64,000 nucleotides of DNA, from contig PTEX01000481.1 of assembly GCA_003342815.1 (NCBI GenBank), positions 125,551-189,550 of the forward strand. Direction: 5' to 3'. The notes below the pieces were generated by a model. The model had not been told where the DNA came from, made no database searches, and saw nothing but the letters and a program-made list of their open reading frames with translations. Shown piece by piece: positions 12,369-24,052 of the stretch. The stretch comes from Eudromia elegans (lineage: Eukaryota; Chordata; Aves; Tinamiformes; Tinamidae). The position numbers and the translations under genes are program-made. Numbering within the stretch: the first letter of the stretch is position 1; each line of letters begins with the position of its first letter.

Positions 12369-12800
12369 GGCGGCGGGGCCGGCCTGGCCTGGCCTGGCCC
12401 GGCCCCGGGCANNNNNNNNNNNNNNNNNNNNNNNNNNNNNNNNNNNNNNNNNNNNNNNNNNNNNNNNNNNNNNNNNNNNNNNNNNNNNNNNNNNNNNNNN
12501 NNNNNNNNNNNNNNNNNNNNNNNNNNNNNNNNNNNNNNNNNNNNNNNNNNNNNNNNNNNNNNNNNNNNNNNNNNNNNNNNNNNNNNNNNNNNNNNNNNNN
12601 NNNNNNNNNNNNNNNNNNNNNNNNNNNNNNNNNNNNNNNNNNNNNNNCGCGAGCGCCCTGGGCCGCGTCCCGCGGCGGCCCGTTTGCTGCCCCGGGCCCC
12701 GCCGCCTCCAGGCCCCACATCCAGCACGGGCTGGAGGCCAGAACCCGCCGGAAGGACCGAGAGCAGCACGACCCGGCTCGCCAGGGCGGCGCAGGACAGC
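12000..12800 (-). promoter_or_regulatory. CpG-island promoter of FNDC4
   Basis: Very GC- and CpG-rich sequence surrounding the FNDC4 start codon at 12366-12368. The likely 5' UTR and transcription start fall in or beside the run of N at 12412-12647, so no exact start can be assigned. The start context is GGCGCCATGGCG on the plus strand, giving a strong Kozak match (CCATGGCG) on the minus strand. Confidence 0.65.
12412..12647. other. Assembly gap (236 N)
   Basis: An unbroken run of N flanked by extremely GC-rich sequence (GGCCCCGGGCA on the left, CGCGAGCGCCCTGGG on the right). Coding-looking frames that span it are artefacts. Confidence 0.99.
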
Positions 12801-13012
12801 GCGGAGTGGCACGGCAGGACAGGGCAGGACAGGCCAGGACACAGCAGGGCAGGGCTCGGCAGGGCAAGACAGGGCAGGACATGGCAGGGCAGGACAGGAC
12901 AGGACACAACGGGGTAAGGCACAGCAGGGCAGGAGATGGCAGGGTACAGCGTGGTGCTATATGGCATAGCATGGCATGGCAGAGCATGGCAGGACATGGC
13001 AGGGCAGGAAAT
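12790..13012. repeat. Minisatellite, about 10-bp unit (GGCAGGACAN)
   Basis: Roughly twenty imperfect head-to-tail copies of GGCAGGACA / GGCAGGGCA / GGCATGGCA between the FNDC4 CpG island and an old CR1. The units drift from G-rich at the promoter end to AT-containing (GGCATAGCATGGCATGGCA) distally. Open frames across it are a by-product of the repeat. Confidence 0.85.
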
Positions 13013-13094
13013 TGCAGAGCTGTGTCACAGAGGGCAAAAATCAAAGACGTGCAGTGGCTGATGGAAGATAAGAGGGAAGGGCAGCGCCTCACCT

Positions 13095-13575
13095 TGATCT
13101 CTGGGAGGGTGGTGGAGTGGCCATTCTGGGAAATATTTCCAGGCACATGAAAGACAAGAAGATAATCAGAGGTGGTCACCACAGGTTCACTAAGGAGAAA
13201 GGATGCTGAAGCAACACGATAGCCTCTGCAGTGGAAGGACCGGCTGGGGAGATGAGGGGAGAGTAATCTACCCTGACTTTCAACACTGTGTTCCAAAACG
13301 TCCTCACAGGTGACAGCAGAGCAGGGAGGGCTGTGATCCGCAGTGCAGAGCCTATCTGGAGGCTGTTCTCTAGTGGCGTCCCCCCGGGACTGGTGCTGGG
13401 ACAAGGACTATTGAACACTCCCATTAGTGGACTGGATGGAGGGATCAAGCCTCAGCAAGCTCACAGGCTACAGGAAACTGAGAGGAAAGGCTGGTGCTGC
13501 CACTCAGAAACACCTGGACAGGCTGAGAGATAGGCAGAGAAACCTCATGAGGTTCAGAAAAGGCAAGTGCGGGCT
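13095..13575 (+). mobile_element. Old, diverged CR1 reverse transcriptase fragment
   Basis: The DNA follows the CR1 ORF2 order with many changes. CAGGTTCACTAAGGAGAAAG (near 13180) corresponds to the HGFTKGRS block. CCCCCGGGACTGGTGCTGGG (near 13380) corresponds to [28 protein letters not shown] (near 13543) corresponds to NLMKFNKG. Frameshifts throughout and no 3' tail. It is clearly older than the other CR1 copies in the window. Confidence 0.75.
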
Positions 13576-13639
13576 CACAGTGCAGGCTGCACCTGCATGG
13601 GAGAATTATGCTCTCATAATGATCACAATTAGTGTGTGA

Positions 13640-16600
13640 CCACCCTCAGCCACCGGTGCTGGCTGGCTACCATTCCTGGGTTGTGCAGCCCCACAGGATC
13701 GGTTGTCCTGGACACAGGACGAGGACATGCTGTGCTGCAGGTAATCCACCTGAGCCATCCCTCCCACCCAGCTGTGCTGGGTGCCCTGACCACCTTGCTC
13801 CTTCCCACCTTGCAGAAACTCTGCGTGGACAAGGAGCACATGTGCCATGCTGGCTGCTCACTTGCTGCACGCCATGTGTAATCGCAGTGCTCAGCACCAC
13901 AGGGCTGACCGCTCTGTTGCTGCTGGCCTTAATCCTTCCTACGCCTGTGCACTCTGCCTTGCATGCACCCAGGGTGAAGGAGGCTCTTCCACAGGAATGA
14001 GACTTCCCAGAGCCTCTTTGGCTCTGGGAGCCTCTAAATATTCTCCATATCAGTCTTTAATTTTGGCAGGGGCTGCTGAGACAAATGTGAGGCTCCGGGA
14101 GAGATGCCAGCAAGCAAGGGAATGCCCTGGCCCTAGTGTCTGGTTCCTGCACCCACAGTATGCCTGCATCTTCTGTGGCACAAGTGCAAGGGTTTCCACT
14201 GCACCAGGAATTCAGCTCTGTGCTGGTCCTGGGAAAGCCTTCAATTTATAATACAGCTATGTAGGTTTTTCATATGCTGTCTATGAAATGAAACCTGCAG
14301 TGAGCTGATGCATTTTATGTCTCTAAAATCTGCATTAGTTAGCTTTTAACTAGCATGAGGTGCAAGTTTGCAGCTTTATGAAAGGAATTGCATGGCATGG
14401 CCTGTAGTAACTGGGTGCTGACCTGTGGGTCCTGGACTTCTCTGACTGTCTCCTTTCTGGGACACTGCACTTGTGCGTATTCTCCCCAAGAAATGCCAAA
14501 TCTGTGAATGTCTGTGCAAGTCTCCATCCTCTCTCTGACATGGTAGCTCTGTACAGGCCCTGTCCTGCCAGGGAGCGCAGTGCTGCCCAGGTTGAAATCC
14601 TCCTTGCTCAGAACCCTGTGCTCAGGGGCATAGTGAGCCCTGATGCCCCCGCTGCTCCCCTGCAGAGCCTCCATGGGCAGCCACGACCTGCACGTTGCTC
14701 CCATCAGACAGAATTACACACTGAGCAACTGCTGCAGTGACCTGGGTCACCTTCTGCAGGTGAGCAGAGTCCTTCAACTGGCTGAAGTGTGTGCCAGAGC
14801 GGAGCCGGGTGTGCAGTGCCAGGGCTTCCCCTCAGGCCTGGCCTCACTGCTGGGCCCTGCTGCCAGCTGCCCCTGCAGGGCTGAACCTCCAGACCACCTT
14901 CCTCTTGCTCACACCAGAGTGCCGCATTGGCTGCGGTCCTGCCTCCTGCTCAGGAGGACAATGTCTGAGAGGTCTCCCAAGGGTTCAGCATGTCTACGTG
15001 CTGGCTGCAATACCTTGTTTCCACCAATTCATTTGTTCCTCATGGTGATAGTAATGGAGACATGCACAGCAAATCACAGATATTTTCTACAAAGCTACTG
15101 TCTTCATCCAAAGAAAGAGATCAACTCCATGACCAGTTGTGGGCAGAGCCTTTGAGACAAACCTGGGTAAATTACTAACAATTTCTAACAATTATTTTCT
15201 TCATCTGGTGATTTCTTATTTTTTTAACTCTTGTGCTGCATAATGGGTTTTGAGGAATTCACTGACATCCAAGAACAGACATTTATGCTTTTAATTGCCA
15301 CGGAGCTTTGTGAAATCAAGAGTCTGCTATGTAATTATGTGCAGTGTGCTAAGTAATTTGTTCAGTTCATTTTAGAACAGGCTCCCCAATTATTTCTTGT
15401 GGTACTTCTTAATTTCTATTATGAGAAATAATTAGCAATTGTTTGCAATTCTTATTCACTACAGATCCTTATCATCTTTCTTAGCTGAGCAGAGAGAACC
15501 CATAAATCTAAAAAGAGGAACTGATGGGTGTATGGATATCAGTAGTCTTCAGTGTTATACTGGCCATTGAGCCCACAAATGAGAGTTACTGAGCCTCTTT
15601 GCTCAGTAAAATCAGACTCTAATTGTGATGGCACCTCTAGAGTGGAAATTGTTGTTACTGATTCTCCTGCAGTGATGCATTTGAGATAGGATCTATTAAC
15701 CGAGGTGCAGATCAGCAGAGCTCTATTGCAAAGCTCTGCAGCTGGGCAGGAAAGCTCCGTGAGGAGCGTGGGGCGAGGAGTGCTGGGTGCATGCTGCATG
15801 CCAGCTGTATGCAGGCTGCACACCGCTCTGCACGGACCAGCTGCCATGCACAGGGTGGTCTTGTGCACTGTTGTATCTATAGCTTGTAGGACACCTCATC
15901 AACCTCTCTCCTCTGCCAGGTAGTGCTGTTGCCTCTTCCAGTGTGGGCAACAATGGGCTGCCAGCAGGATGAAAACTGACCCCAGGATCCTGGGGAAGGC
16001 TAGGCTGTTTAGCCTGGGAAAGGTGAAACTGGGGAGGATGGAGTGATGACAGTTTCCCTCTGTGTGCTGATAGCTGCTGCAGAGGAAGAAACATCTGCAT
16101 TGTCTGGAGTAGGACCTGAGCCTCTGGAGGCCTGGCCTGCACGGAACTGGGATGAGTTGTGCCTTTCAGTGCGAGCTGAGGGATGTCAGAGTGCTTTGCA
16201 GATCCTCACCTGGGAAGGTTGCACTGAGGCGTTTTTCCTGGCATGTCTTCTTTGGTACTGTTTCTGGCAGGGCCACCATGACTTGCCATCCATGTCACTG
16301 ACACTGAGGTCCACTGGCTGCATTGCTTGTGCTGACTGTGCAGCTGTTCTTGTTATTTGTGCGCAGAGCTGCAGAAACTCATGTGAGGAAATTGGCTTGG
16401 CCAATTGGAAATTGGCCACTAGCTCTGCCCAGGGAATGAGGCCGTGACAACTCCTGCAGAACTTTTCCACTTTTGGAATTTTCTCGTTGAGCACACCAAT
16501 GTGATAAAAGGTGGAAAGGTTGCACCACAGCAGCATGCAGCTTCATGCACATAAGGCAATAGGTGTGCACACCTGCAGAGGGGAAATTTGGGAGAGGGAG

Positions 16601-17560
16601 ACACAGAGTCCCCACATGGCACCTTCTTCAAGGCAAGAGAGAGACCTGGCAAAGTTTTATCCGCAATGAACAGATTGGAACATAACCAGGCATGAAAGAG
16701 TGAGTCCTTGTCAGCTGCTGGTCCTGTACATGGCTGAGTGGAGCTTGGAGCCTTCTCTGCAGCAGCGGACACCAGGCTGCTTACAGACTATGGGAAACAA
16801 AAATGATCATCAACTTCCTCTAAATTCCCAGGTTTTATATTGCAAAATCCACTGAGGGTAAATCATACCAATTATCTACTAAGAGAGTTTCAGAATTATA
16901 GAAGAAATCTAATGAAAACACAAATATACTTACATGCAATTTATATCTGCAAAATACTTTTAAAATGTGTTTCCTGATGTTAGAAAGTGTTTTTATAAAA
17001 TGAGAGGATTGTTTCATTGCAGTTTTAAGTGATTGAAGACTAAAAAGATGGAAATGCCCAAACATTTCTTACAGCTATCAAGTTTATAATATGCCACCTT
17101 TTTAGAATTGTCTTAACATGAGAACAGATCAATCACATACTGAAATATATGATGTAAACATATGTTATTTGAAGGCTAAATGAAAACAGAGAATCAATGG
17201 CAAGCCCTTTCACTGAAATATTTCCCTATCTAAAAACCACAATGGCAATGCAGAAAAACAAAGACTGAAAGAGACTTAATTCATGGGCATACTTCATTTC
17301 CCAAATCTCTAATTTCAGCAAACAGAACTGCCATATCCAAATTTAGGCAATTTGTCTGGAGAAAAATGCTCAATTTTCAAGAGTTTAAAAATACCTTTGG
17401 AAGAATGAAACTAATTAAAGGTTACCAGCATGCAAATTATCTGAATGAAGAATATTTATGTATCAAATTAATCATTGCAGTGCCAGTGCATGGCCAAGAA
17501 GACTGTATGGACAGGGAGTGTGTAAAAACTGTTAATAAATATCCCCATAAATGCTTTAAG
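13640..17560. other. Intergenic stretch between FNDC4 and the GCKR remnant
   Basis: I see no gene here. A small CR1-like trace (GGCTGTTTAGCCTGGGAAAGG near 16002) is present. By synteny with human this is where the first GCKR exons should lie. I found no text resembling the GCKR N-terminal segment, so those exons appear lost or are beyond recognition by eye. Confidence 0.5.
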
Positions 17561-17572
17561 GTTGATAATTGA

Positions 17573-17842
17573 CTATGTAATGGTGGTGAGTCTCCTCTCA
17601 CATTCCTCTTCCTGCAAGGGCAATGCAGTTATACCCTCTGGCAGTACTTCCAGCTCCGTGGCCAGCAGCCACCCTTTCCAGGCCTTTTCCCCAGACACTT
17701 GGGTTAGCTCTTGCATTGCCACCCAGGCCACTGAGTGCAGCCCTGTGATGGCTGCAACTGTCCCCGTTTGTCTTCTTGTGAAAACAAGAATTTGCTTCAC
17801 CTGCAAATTGCAGGTCGTGAGGGCAGCCATCAGGTTGTGCAT
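17573..17842 (-). other. Unidentified 89-codon open frame inside the GCKR remnant region
   Basis: Minus-strand open frame with a natural-looking composition (AAITGLHSVAWVAMQELTQV, then EKAWKGWLLATELEVLPEG). The coding text appears to extend a little upstream (PQLQGE) to a stop, and an acceptor-like CCCCAACTGCAG precedes it near 17860. I do not recognise the family. It could be a fragment of an old mobile element or chance. There is no supporting neighbour exon. Confidence 0.2.
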
Positions 17843-17909
17843 TTCACCCTGCAGTTGGGGTGCAGGTCATGCTACACGAGGCACTCATGCTGCTCCTTCT
17901 GTTCTGCAG

Positions 17910-20900
17910 GACCCAGACAATGGCCTTATTTTCCTGAGTGGTGGTGGCACATCTGGCAGACTGGCCTTCCTCATTGCCACGAGTCGCTCCTCTTCTCTGT
18001 GCCTCTCTGCTGGATGCTGGATTTGCACTGGGATCCAGAGCAGGACCAACCTGCAGGTTCCTTTCCTTACAGTGCTCAGCCTCAGGCACTCAGGAACCAC
18101 AGGCCAGATTCTCTTACCAGCTACAGAGCTGTACATACCCTCCCATCCGAGCTTTTACAACTGCTACTTCTGCCTGGCACTCAGGCCTAGCAGAGCCCTT
18201 GCAAAATTCTTCTGCCAAAGCAAGCTGGGAACCTCCCATCTCCAAAGAGGCTCTACCCAGAGTCATCATCTTCCAGAGAGGTCTCCAGCACTCTAGATAC
18301 TCTCGTCTCTGAGAGCACTCCAACCCCATTCCCATGCTCTTACAGACCACCCCATCCACAGAGACACTCTGCAGACATGTCCACTGCACCAGACTGGCAG
18401 CACACCCTGCTCCCCCCACCTGAGCTCTCCTGGAGTGGCCGTTGACCTACAGCAGTGATCAAAGGAATCAAGTTTTGCCCTAGATTTAAAGGAATCGAGG
18501 TTGAGGGATGTGATCCTGCCCTTCTTCTCAGCTCTGGGGAGGCCGCACCTGGAGTATTGGGTGCAATTCTGGGCTCCCCAGCACAAGNGGGACATGGAGT
18601 TTCTAGAGAGGGTCCAGCACAGAATGACAAAATGATTAAGGGACTGGAGCATCTATCATGTGAGGAAAGACTAGGCAAGCAGGAGAAGAGACAACTAAGA
18701 GGAGATCTGATCAATATGTATAAGTATCTGAGGGGAGAATGTAGGGAGGAGGGGGCCAAACTCTTCTCAGTGGTGGCCAGTGATAGGACAAGGGGGAAAC
18801 ATGCACAAATGGAAACCCAGGCAGTTCCATCTACATGTGAGGAAGAACTTTGCCGTGAGGGTGATGGAGCCCTGGAACAGGTTGCCCAGAGAGGTTGTGA
18901 ATTCTCCTTCTTTGGAGATCTTCCAACTTCCCTGGATGCCACCCTGTCCCACATGTTCTCAGTGTCCCTGCTCGAGCAGGGGCATAGGACTAGATGATCT
19001 CTGGAGGTCCCTTCCAACCTTAACCATTCTGTGATTCTGTGGATGCAGAAGCTGTAAGAAAAAGCCTTCATCTTCAACACTGTGGTGGAGGTGGGTGGTA
19101 CTTCCTAACAGTCCTGTTCTCCTCAGGAATGACACTTTGCCTCTTTGCTGTGGTCTTCCTAATAGCCAAGGCTCTTTATCCACAGGATGTTACAATGAGG
19201 AAAAGCCCAAGGACTGTGGAAGAAAAGGGGACATGGAGTGGAAGGCAGCTCTCAGCACTGCTTGTGTGTAACATGGTGGATTGGCACACACTTGCTCTTA
19301 TTGTGATCATGGATGACGTGGCATGTGCCCCAACCTTTGGGGCAGGTAAGGGATGATGCTGTGTTGCAGAGATAGGGGATGCCTCTGCATATGAGATGTG
19401 CTGTGTCCTTCACAAGGCCAGGGCAAGGGGCTCCCTGATAAGTGTGGATCACTTAAGGAGGTTCTGGGATTGCACCTGATCCAGTGAGTGACTGTTATGG
19501 AGCCCAGCCCCACTCACACCTTGTCTTCTGCATTTGTGCTCCAGACCCTGCACTACTGCCTTCAACTTGCTTGCCCGTTTCACTGTAATTTTCTCCACAG
19601 ACACCAAGGCTGTGCAAGACTTCCTAATTGGGGACCACAGTGAGTTCTTTAACTAATAGACAGACCTACTAGCACAGGTAAGATTTGTCTACACAANAGC
19701 AATCAAGGAGATCCAGTCTGCTGGAGTTACTGGGACAGTGTCTGTCTGGGGGCTCCTGTAGATCTCCCAACAGCATCAGGTGACTGTGCTGGATTGCTGA
19801 ACTGAGATCAATGCAATAAGTGGGTACTCAGGGATGAGAAACAGAGCACTATTTCTCCACACTGTGAGATGCAAGCTGGCTGCCTCCTGCCTGTATTCTC
19901 CAATTCCTGGCAGACACGGATACCCTGAGACAAGCCCAGGGAATGGTCCAGCTGGGGCTGGAGCACAAGACGCACTTGGAGAGAACCACCCTCAACTTCC
20001 TGATGGAAGAGTGGGGAAGGCAAAGACAGATTCTTCTTTGGGGGCACAGAGACAGGTTGAGAGGAAATGGCACCAGTTGGAAATCAGGAAAATCCTATTA
20101 GATATAAGGAAAACTGGGGTGGCATGTGGTGGCTGGCTTGTACTGCCTCTTGATGCCTTCCCCATCCCCCATCCACTGAGCCTGGTGTAGGCTGGTGTGA
20201 AGGATACTCTTGGCAAAGGGAGGCCTTGGAAGCGCTGGTGTTGGAGAAGCAGGGATCCATTGAGGAGCCTGTAGCAGAGCTGATGCTGTTGTAAGCAGCA
20301 CCTTCTTTTCCCTGCAGACACCACAGTTTGCTTTCTCTCAGGAGGACTTTGTTGACCATTCTGCCCTCCCTGACTGAGCTTGACACAGTCCTGTTCCTCT
20401 TTACCCTGGACAGTGAGGTGAGACTAGGGACCAGCTCAAATGAAGAGCTCGTGTGCTGGGGGACATGCGTGAGTGCTATGCACAGGCACCTGTGTGTGCA
20501 TGGCGGGGCTCACGTGAGTGTGTATCTAGACCATGAACATGAGTGGGGAAGTGAGTGCAGGTGTGATGATGACATTTGGTATGTGAGGGGCTTAGGTGTG
20601 TGGATCTCATGTGTATGTGTGTAAGGATGTGTGCACATGTGTGGAGGCTGTGTTCACAGACATGCCGGCTGCTTTGGATGGATCTCCTAGAAAGGTGCTT
20701 TTCCCTCTTTCTAGTGTTTATTCCCTGGTAGCTAAAGCTGGGCTCTTTCCTCATCACCATCCTTGTCCCAAGATGACCTTGCTGAGGTGGAGGAGCTTGT
20801 GGTCAAGGTAAAGGAGAAGACATCAAACATCCAGGCGCTGTCTCATGCCACATTTGGCCAAAACCTTCCAGTAAGAGAAAGGAAGACTTTGCCTCATTGC

Positions 20901-21334
20901 AGCCCGAAAGGACAGCAGCACAGGGTGTACTCAAACCATCTCTTAACAAAACTGCTGTAGCGAGGGATGCATGGGATGCCTTTATATTAGCAAGGCAAAG
21001 ATTCTTGCCCCAGGTGCCTTGGCCCTGCTCTGACCTCACTTATGTTCCCATGGAGACAAAGTGACCACGTGCTTGTGTGTTTTCCACCTCTTTGGTTTGT
21101 TTGTCATTTGGTATGTGGTGGGAGCCCTGGTACACGAGCATCCATCCCACTTCCTATTGCTTTCAGGAACCTTAGACATCACCAAGGTGGATCGTCTTCT
21201 TGCTCACATGCTCCTGGTCCAAGGATGTGCATATGAGGAGCTGGGTGGTCCCTGCTATAGGAGCAGACTTTTTTCCTTTTCTCCACCAGGCCTCCCTCAA
21301 GAAGTTGTTCCCAGCTATCATCAGCATGACATGT
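17910..21334 (+). pseudogene. GCKR: GCKR (glucokinase regulatory protein) remnant: broken, six recognisable exons
   Basis: In other vertebrates GCKR inhibits liver glucokinase and holds it in the nucleus; it has two SIS domains and a C-terminal lid. Recognisable exons: A 17910 to about 17982 (PDNGLIFLSGGGTSGRLAFL, SIS1 sugar-binding loop); B about 19186-19345 (WHTLALIVIMDDV, then PTFGA); C 19601-19677 (DFLIGDHSEFFN); D 20318-20412 (PQFAFSQEDF, then ILPSLTELDTVLFLFTLD); E 20773-20870 (VKVKEKTSNIQALSHATFGQ); F 21290 to about 21334 (SLKKLFPAIISMT). Donors and acceptors of B-E and the acceptor of F are GT/AG and phase-compatible. Lesions: TAA TAG at 19654-19659; a net frameshift after 20350; exons missing between A and B and before A; exon F replaced by CR1 after SMT; no second-SIS end or lid downstream. 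Another CR1 lies between A and B. The head-to-head position with FNDC4 matches human. It cannot encode a working protein as read. Confidence 0.88.
18495..19035 (+). mobile_element. CR1 LINE 3' fragment inside the GCKR remnant
   Basis: Begins at GATGTGATCCTGCCC, the RT C-terminal region (GRPHLEY equivalent near 18540), and runs through the 3' UTR to ACCATTCTGTGATTCTGTGG. It carries one N at 18589. It lies between GCKR remnant exons A and B, where several GCKR exons should be. Confidence 0.85.
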
Positions 21335-21803
21335 AGCTGCGGGAGAGAGCCCAGTGTAGAGCTACAGCAATTATCAGAGGGCTGGAGGTTCTCTGCTGTG
21401 AGGAGAGCTGAGAGAGTTGGCCCTCTTCAGCCTCAGGACAAGAGAAGGCCAGGGCAGGGGTGGGTCTCATCAGTGCATCCAAATACCTTAAGGGATGCTG
21501 TCACAAGGATGGGGCCACACTCCTACCAGTGGCACCCAGCAACAGGATAAGAAGCAACGGGCACAAACTCAGGAAGCTCCATCTGAACATGCAGAAGAGG
21601 CTTCTTGACTGCAAGGATAGCAGAGCACCAGAACAAGTTGCCCAGAGAAGCTGCAGTCTCCTTCCTTGGAGATATTCAATAGCCAACTGGATGGAAGTCA
21701 TTGAAAAGTACTTTAGGTGACTGAGCAGAGAGATTGGACTAAGGAGGTGCCAGAGAGATTTCCAGAGGTTCATTCCAATCTCAAGCCTTCCATCATTCTG
21801 TGA
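21335..21803 (+). mobile_element. CR1 LINE 3' fragment truncating GCKR remnant exon F
   Basis: Starts around AGAGAGCCCAGTGTAGAGCTA, which is the CR1 text for ERVQCRA, and continues through GCTGAGAGAGTTGGCCCTCTTCAGCC to the tail ATCATTCTGTGATATATGG. It is fairly diverged from the younger copies. The GCKR reading frame stops matching exactly where CR1 text begins. Confidence 0.8.
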
Positions 21804-24050
21804 TATATGGAAAAAGTATTTTTTGAGGTTTACTGTATCCCTCTTGTAATCAGGACTGCTCTTCTGCTTACAGTTAGGTAATGTGCAAGTAAAGCCTTTA
21901 CCTGAATGAATAACTGACTTTGGTTATGGATTTCTAAAGGAAGGCAAAGCAGCTCACTTCTGAGGTGCAATTGCACATTGGAAAAATAAATCTTCCTGAT
22001 GTAGGAAAACCTTGAACATAGAGCAGATAGTGTTTTAGACCATGGCACAGACTTGTCCAATATGAGAACTCTAAAGCTCCCGCACTTGACAACTTTCAGA
22101 GGAGACTGCTCAATAATCATCTGGGAAGCTCCATTAATAGTTATTAATGGATTTTAATCATTCTTAGAAGAATGAGGAAATGATTGAGGCTTAAGGAAAA
22201 CAAAAAATATAATCTTCCTTCCTTTGGGGAAAAAAAAAAAAAAGAAAACCACAGAACAAAACAACATTAGCTTTCTGTAAGTGGTTGTTCTAGGGCTCTA
22301 CATGTTATCCAGTGCTACACAAAGATCAATGGAGCACATATTAGATGATGGTTACTAATTGCTTAAAAACAAATAATTTTAAGGAAGGTTTGTTAGGACA
22401 AAGCAGAATTCCAGAGTCTGCAGCAATGTTGTATCTTTATCGATAATGCTGATGAAAGCCAAAAGCAACTGCCAAGAAAATTAAAAAATATGATGACAAA
22501 TGAAAGTACCAAAGTCATTAACTATATAGCCAAGTTTTATGAAACAATTGTTCAAACAAAAAAAAAGTTATTGAATTCTATGCTACAATAATTCAGTAAA
22601 ATATATACATATATGTTTAAACAGACTAGTTCATCATATCACTGTCTGGACATAAACTCTGTAAAATTATATTTACATGAAGAAAGTAGGCCCTCAAACT
22701 CAATTTGATATTAATTTAAATTAAAATGCTTAAGATAATAGATTTCTAACTAGGTGTAAACACTGTAATGCAGCATCTGAACAGGAAAAGACATAGTAGT
22801 TAAGAGCACAGAGATGTTATCACTGTATTCTACGTAAATCAGACCAGTCTAATCTAGCCCCCTCTGGACTTAAAAAAACAAAACTCACTATTGGGCTAAC
22901 TATATCAACAAATAACCTGGAAGAAATTTCTGATACAATAATGCTATCTGAGTTACCATAATTGAGCAGTATGAGATGCAGAGGCTGAAATTAAAAATAA
23001 TTCCAATGAGAAGGCACATATCTTAAATATAATTAATCACTGGAACAACTATCTAGTGCCTAGGTGTTTTCTCTTACTTTTTTTCCTATATTGAAACTGG
23101 ATCATTTTTAAACATATACTTGCTTGAACAGAAGAAGGATGACAAATTTGCTGGGGTAGGATTTTTCACCTTGATTTGCAAAAAGCCAGGCTACCTACTC
23201 ACTGAATAGCTACCAAAAGCATCAAACATCAGCCTCCTGGGTGCCTGAAGGGTAAATATAACTGAGTATGTTAGACTGTGGTTCAATTGCCTGTTATAGA
23301 TATACCCCAACATATTATAACATTATAACATTACATGTTATAGATATACCCCAACTCTATACCCCAATACGCACACCTACCTTGAAGCTACCTTTTCCCA
23401 TGCCCTCAAGGCAGTATTTTGGGGCATCACTGCAGGAGCCTTAGTCCATGAACAGCAGGTAGAAGCAGGTGCTCCTAGGCAGACTACACTGCTGAGAAGC
23501 AGCAGACTGTACTGGTGCAGGACTTGTCATGTATCTGCCTCCAGTTTTGCACTCCCAGCATCTCCTCTGTGTGCAGCAGTGCCACTAACTCAGCAGTGAA
23601 GTCACTCCAGCAAATGACCCACCAATAACACTGATGGAGGTGAGTGTACAAAAGGATGACGGATAGACTGTTAGATACAGAATTTGGTTCTGTGTCACAT
23701 TATGTGTGAGACCACATTGTTGTTTTGATAAAATCCAGACAGTAATGATGAACTAGAAGGCCTAGAAAATAATGCTGATTTGTTACTCATAAGCAACAGT
23801 AAACAGGACTCTTGACTGAAATCCACAAAGAAAAACTTTCTTTAATACTTGGGTTTATGTTGTTCCCCATCTGTGGAGCAGGAAGGTAGTAAGCATGCAT
23901 GGTCAAAGTACAGCTGTGTGAGAAGAAACAGAGTGAGAGAACAGCAGAACCAGTGAGCATGTGCATGCTGTTGTGAGCTGCGCAAGTACAGCTGAAGCCA
24001 GGAACACCACATACCAAATGATCAAGAAACCACATTCTTACACTGCTGAT
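21804..24050. other. AT-rich intergenic region
   Basis: No exons, RNA genes or CR1 tails are visible. There are A-runs near 22230 and 22557, and a short local duplication around 23297-23357 (TTATAGATATACCCCAAC twice, flanking TATAACATTATAACATTA). It lies between the GCKR remnant and the presumed 3' end of ZNF512; the missing GCKR C-terminal exons are not found here. Confidence 0.5.
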
Positions 24051-24052
24051 AC

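Noticed and set aside
11514-12842. Long frames of 370-442 codons spanning the N gap
   Set aside because: They are open only because N runs carry no stops and flanking DNA is GC-rich or minisatellite.
17910-21334. Functional GCKR gene
   Set aside because: Two in-frame stops, a frameshift, missing exons and a CR1-truncated exon; no downstream exons for the second SIS end or lid.
23297-23357. Possible regulatory duplication (TATAGATATACCCCAAC twice)
   Set aside because: Only two short AT-rich copies with no context; probably replication slippage.
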